Shown: positions 62,930 to 64,000 of the stretch, in pieces
Layout: each line of letters begins with the position of its first letter
Position numbering within the stretch: the stretch's first letter is position 1
Origin: Carboxylicivirga sp964602515
GTDB taxonomy: Bacteria; Bacteroidota; Bacteroidia; Bacteroidales; Marinilabiliaceae
Assembly (NCBI GenBank): GCA_964602515.1
Contig: CAZRRJ010000002.1
Location: forward strand, 620,001-684,000
DNA: 64,000 bases
Reading direction: 5' to 3'
The notes under the pieces: generated by a model
Databases searched by the model: none
What the model was told of the DNA's origin: nothing
The model's input: the letters and a program-made list of their open reading frames with translations, nothing else
Program-made: the position numbers and the translations under genes

Positions 62930-64000
62930 ATGAAACTATTCGAAACCATCCGCAACATCTGGAAAATTGAGGATCTGAAATCTCGAATTACAACGACATT
63001 TGGACTATTGTTAATTTATAGACTTGGTTCGTTTGTTGTGCTACCGGGTATAGATCCTACACAACTTAGTGCTTTAAAAAGTCAAACAAGGGACGGTGTA
63101 TTAGGACTTCTGGACATGTTCTCAGGAGGGGCATTTTCAAATGCATCAATATTTGCATTGGGTATTATGCCTTACATCTCTGCTTCCATCGTTATTCAGT
63201 TAATGGGGATTGCAGTACCTTACTTTCAACGTCTTCAACGAGAAGGTGAAAGTGGACGTAGAAAGATCAATCAAATCACTCGTTATTTGACAGTATTGAT
63301 TTTGGTTGTTCAGGCACCAGGTTATTTAACAAATTTGTATAATCAGTTGCCAGACGCGGCTTTTGTAGCTACTGGTTGGTCATTTACTGTTACCAGTACA
63401 ATTATCTTAACTGCTGGAACTATGTTTGTTATGTGGTTAGGTGAGCGTATTACCGACAAAGGAATAGGTAATGGTATTTCACTAATTATCATGATTGGTA
63501 TTATTGCTCGACTGCCTCAATCGATGTTTGCCGAGTTTATATCAAGAATGGAAGCTGCTAGTGGAAGCGGTGGTTTGGTTATGTTGCTAATTGAGTTTGT
63601 TGTGCTGTTCTTCGTATTTGTAGGTACAATTGCATTGGTACAAGGTACACGTCGTATACCGGTACAATATGCGAAAAGAATTGTGGGAAACAAACAATAC
63701 GGAGGTGTTCGTCAATATATACCTTTAAAAGTTAATGCTGCTGGTGTTATGCCAATCATATTTGCACAAGCAATTATGTTTATTCCAGTTACATTTGCAG
63801 GCTTTTTTGAGAGTGAAACTGCTACCGGTTTTGCATCAATATTTGCTGATTTTACAGGTGTATGGTATAACGTAATATTTGCCTTAATGATTGTTGCATT
63901 CACCTATTTTTATACGGCTATTACCATTAATCCTACGCAAATGGCAGAAGATATGAAACGCAATGGAGGATTTATACCAGGTGTTAAGCCAGGAAAGAAA
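62930..64000 (+). CDS. secY: Preprotein translocase subunit SecY, N-terminal part
   Basis: Channel-forming subunit of the Sec translocase in the inner membrane. The first 357 codons are present and the frame is open to the window edge. It starts MKLFETIRNIWKIEDLKSRI. It has RLGSFVVLPGIDPTQL, the plug/TM2 region GGAFSNASIFALGIMPYISASIVIQL, GERITDKGIGNGISLIIMIGI and LKVNAAGVMPIIFA. The usual order rplO-secY of the spc operon is kept. Confidence 0.97.
   Translation, partial: MKLFETIRNIWKIEDLKSRITTTFGLLLIYRLGSFVVLPGIDPTQLSALKSQTRDGVLGLLDMFSGGAFSNASIFALGIMPYISASIVIQLMGIAVPYFQRLQREGESGRRKINQITRYLTVLILVVQAPGYLTNLYNQLPDAAFVATGWSFTVTSTIILTAGTMFVMWLGERITDKGIGNGISLIIMIGIIARLPQSMFAEFISRMEAASGSGGLVMLLIEFVVLFFVFVGTIALVQGTRRIPVQYAKRIVGNKQYGGVRQYIPLKVNAAGVMPIIFAQAIMFIPVTFAGFFESETATGFASIFADFTGVWYNVIFALMIVAFTYFYTAITINPTQMAEDMKRNGGFIPGVKPGKK

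Noticed and set aside
1..64000. CRISPR arrays, insertion sequences, prophage genes, tRNA or rRNA genes
   Set aside because: No direct-repeat/spacer pattern, transposase, integrase, phage protein or cloverleaf candidate was recognised. The only tandem array (41731-42087) has no spacers.

Overview
The window is a contiguous piece of a Bacteroidota chromosome, most likely Bacteroidales/Marinilabiliales-like. The evidence is the gene order (nadK, DUF6089/porG, uppS, bamA, Skp genes), a str operon fused to the S10 operon without tuf (rpsL-rpsG-fusA-rpsJ), DUF4492 beside cydAB, a fused korA, bifunctional hisB and hisIE, few Shine-Dalgarno sequences, and promoters of the TTTG / TAnnTTTG type. KorAB with cytochrome bd fits an anaerobic or microaerophilic life. 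Genus and species cannot be told from the sequence.

Layout. 1-8.1 kb: envelope assembly (end of an Omp85 protein, nadK, porG-like, uppS, bamA, three tandem Skp genes). 8.1-12.7 kb: murI, a gamma carbonic anhydrase-like protein, korAB. 12.7-13.6 kb: gene-free. 13.6-16.7 kb: TetR regulator, SulP anion transporter, beta carbonic anhydrase. 17.0-24.0 kb: complete trp operon trpEGDCFBA behind a leader peptide and attenuator, followed by a truncated purU. 24.6-28.8 kb: thioredoxin-like protein, hisHAF-hisIE, HD-domain protein. 28.8-32.1 kb: small membrane protein, M3-like metallopeptidase, ECF sigma factor. 32.5-36.5 kb: DUF4492, cydA, cydB, a 44-codon membrane ORF, pssA. 36.7-41.7 kb: hisGDCB behind two consecutive His-rich leader peptides, each followed by a hairpin. 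41.7-42.1 kb: an array with an exact 21-bp period. 42.2-50.1 kb: PEP/pyruvate-binding receiver protein, acs, fabD, M28 peptidase. 50.3-64 kb: the str, S10 and spc ribosomal operons to the start of secY, with a 10-N assembly gap in rplB.

The most notable observations are at the regulatory and sequence-structure level. (1) A trp leader with Trp-Trp-His-His codons has a segment overlapping its stop codon that can pair with the terminator loop, the classic attenuation layout. (2) Two tandem His-codon leaders and hairpins precede hisG. (3) Seventeen 21-bp units lie between hisB and the next gene, with a 105-bp higher-order period. (4) At the rplB gap, a 29-base duplicated junction, a different 3' end and three apparent G-to-T changes point to a chimeric contig end. 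(5) Gene decay is visible in purU and in a possible four-helix-bundle remnant inside the hisHAF-IE cluster.

All calls were made by reading the sequence and its translations. No database search, folding or alignment program was run, so antiterminator pairings and family names for minor proteins are inferences.
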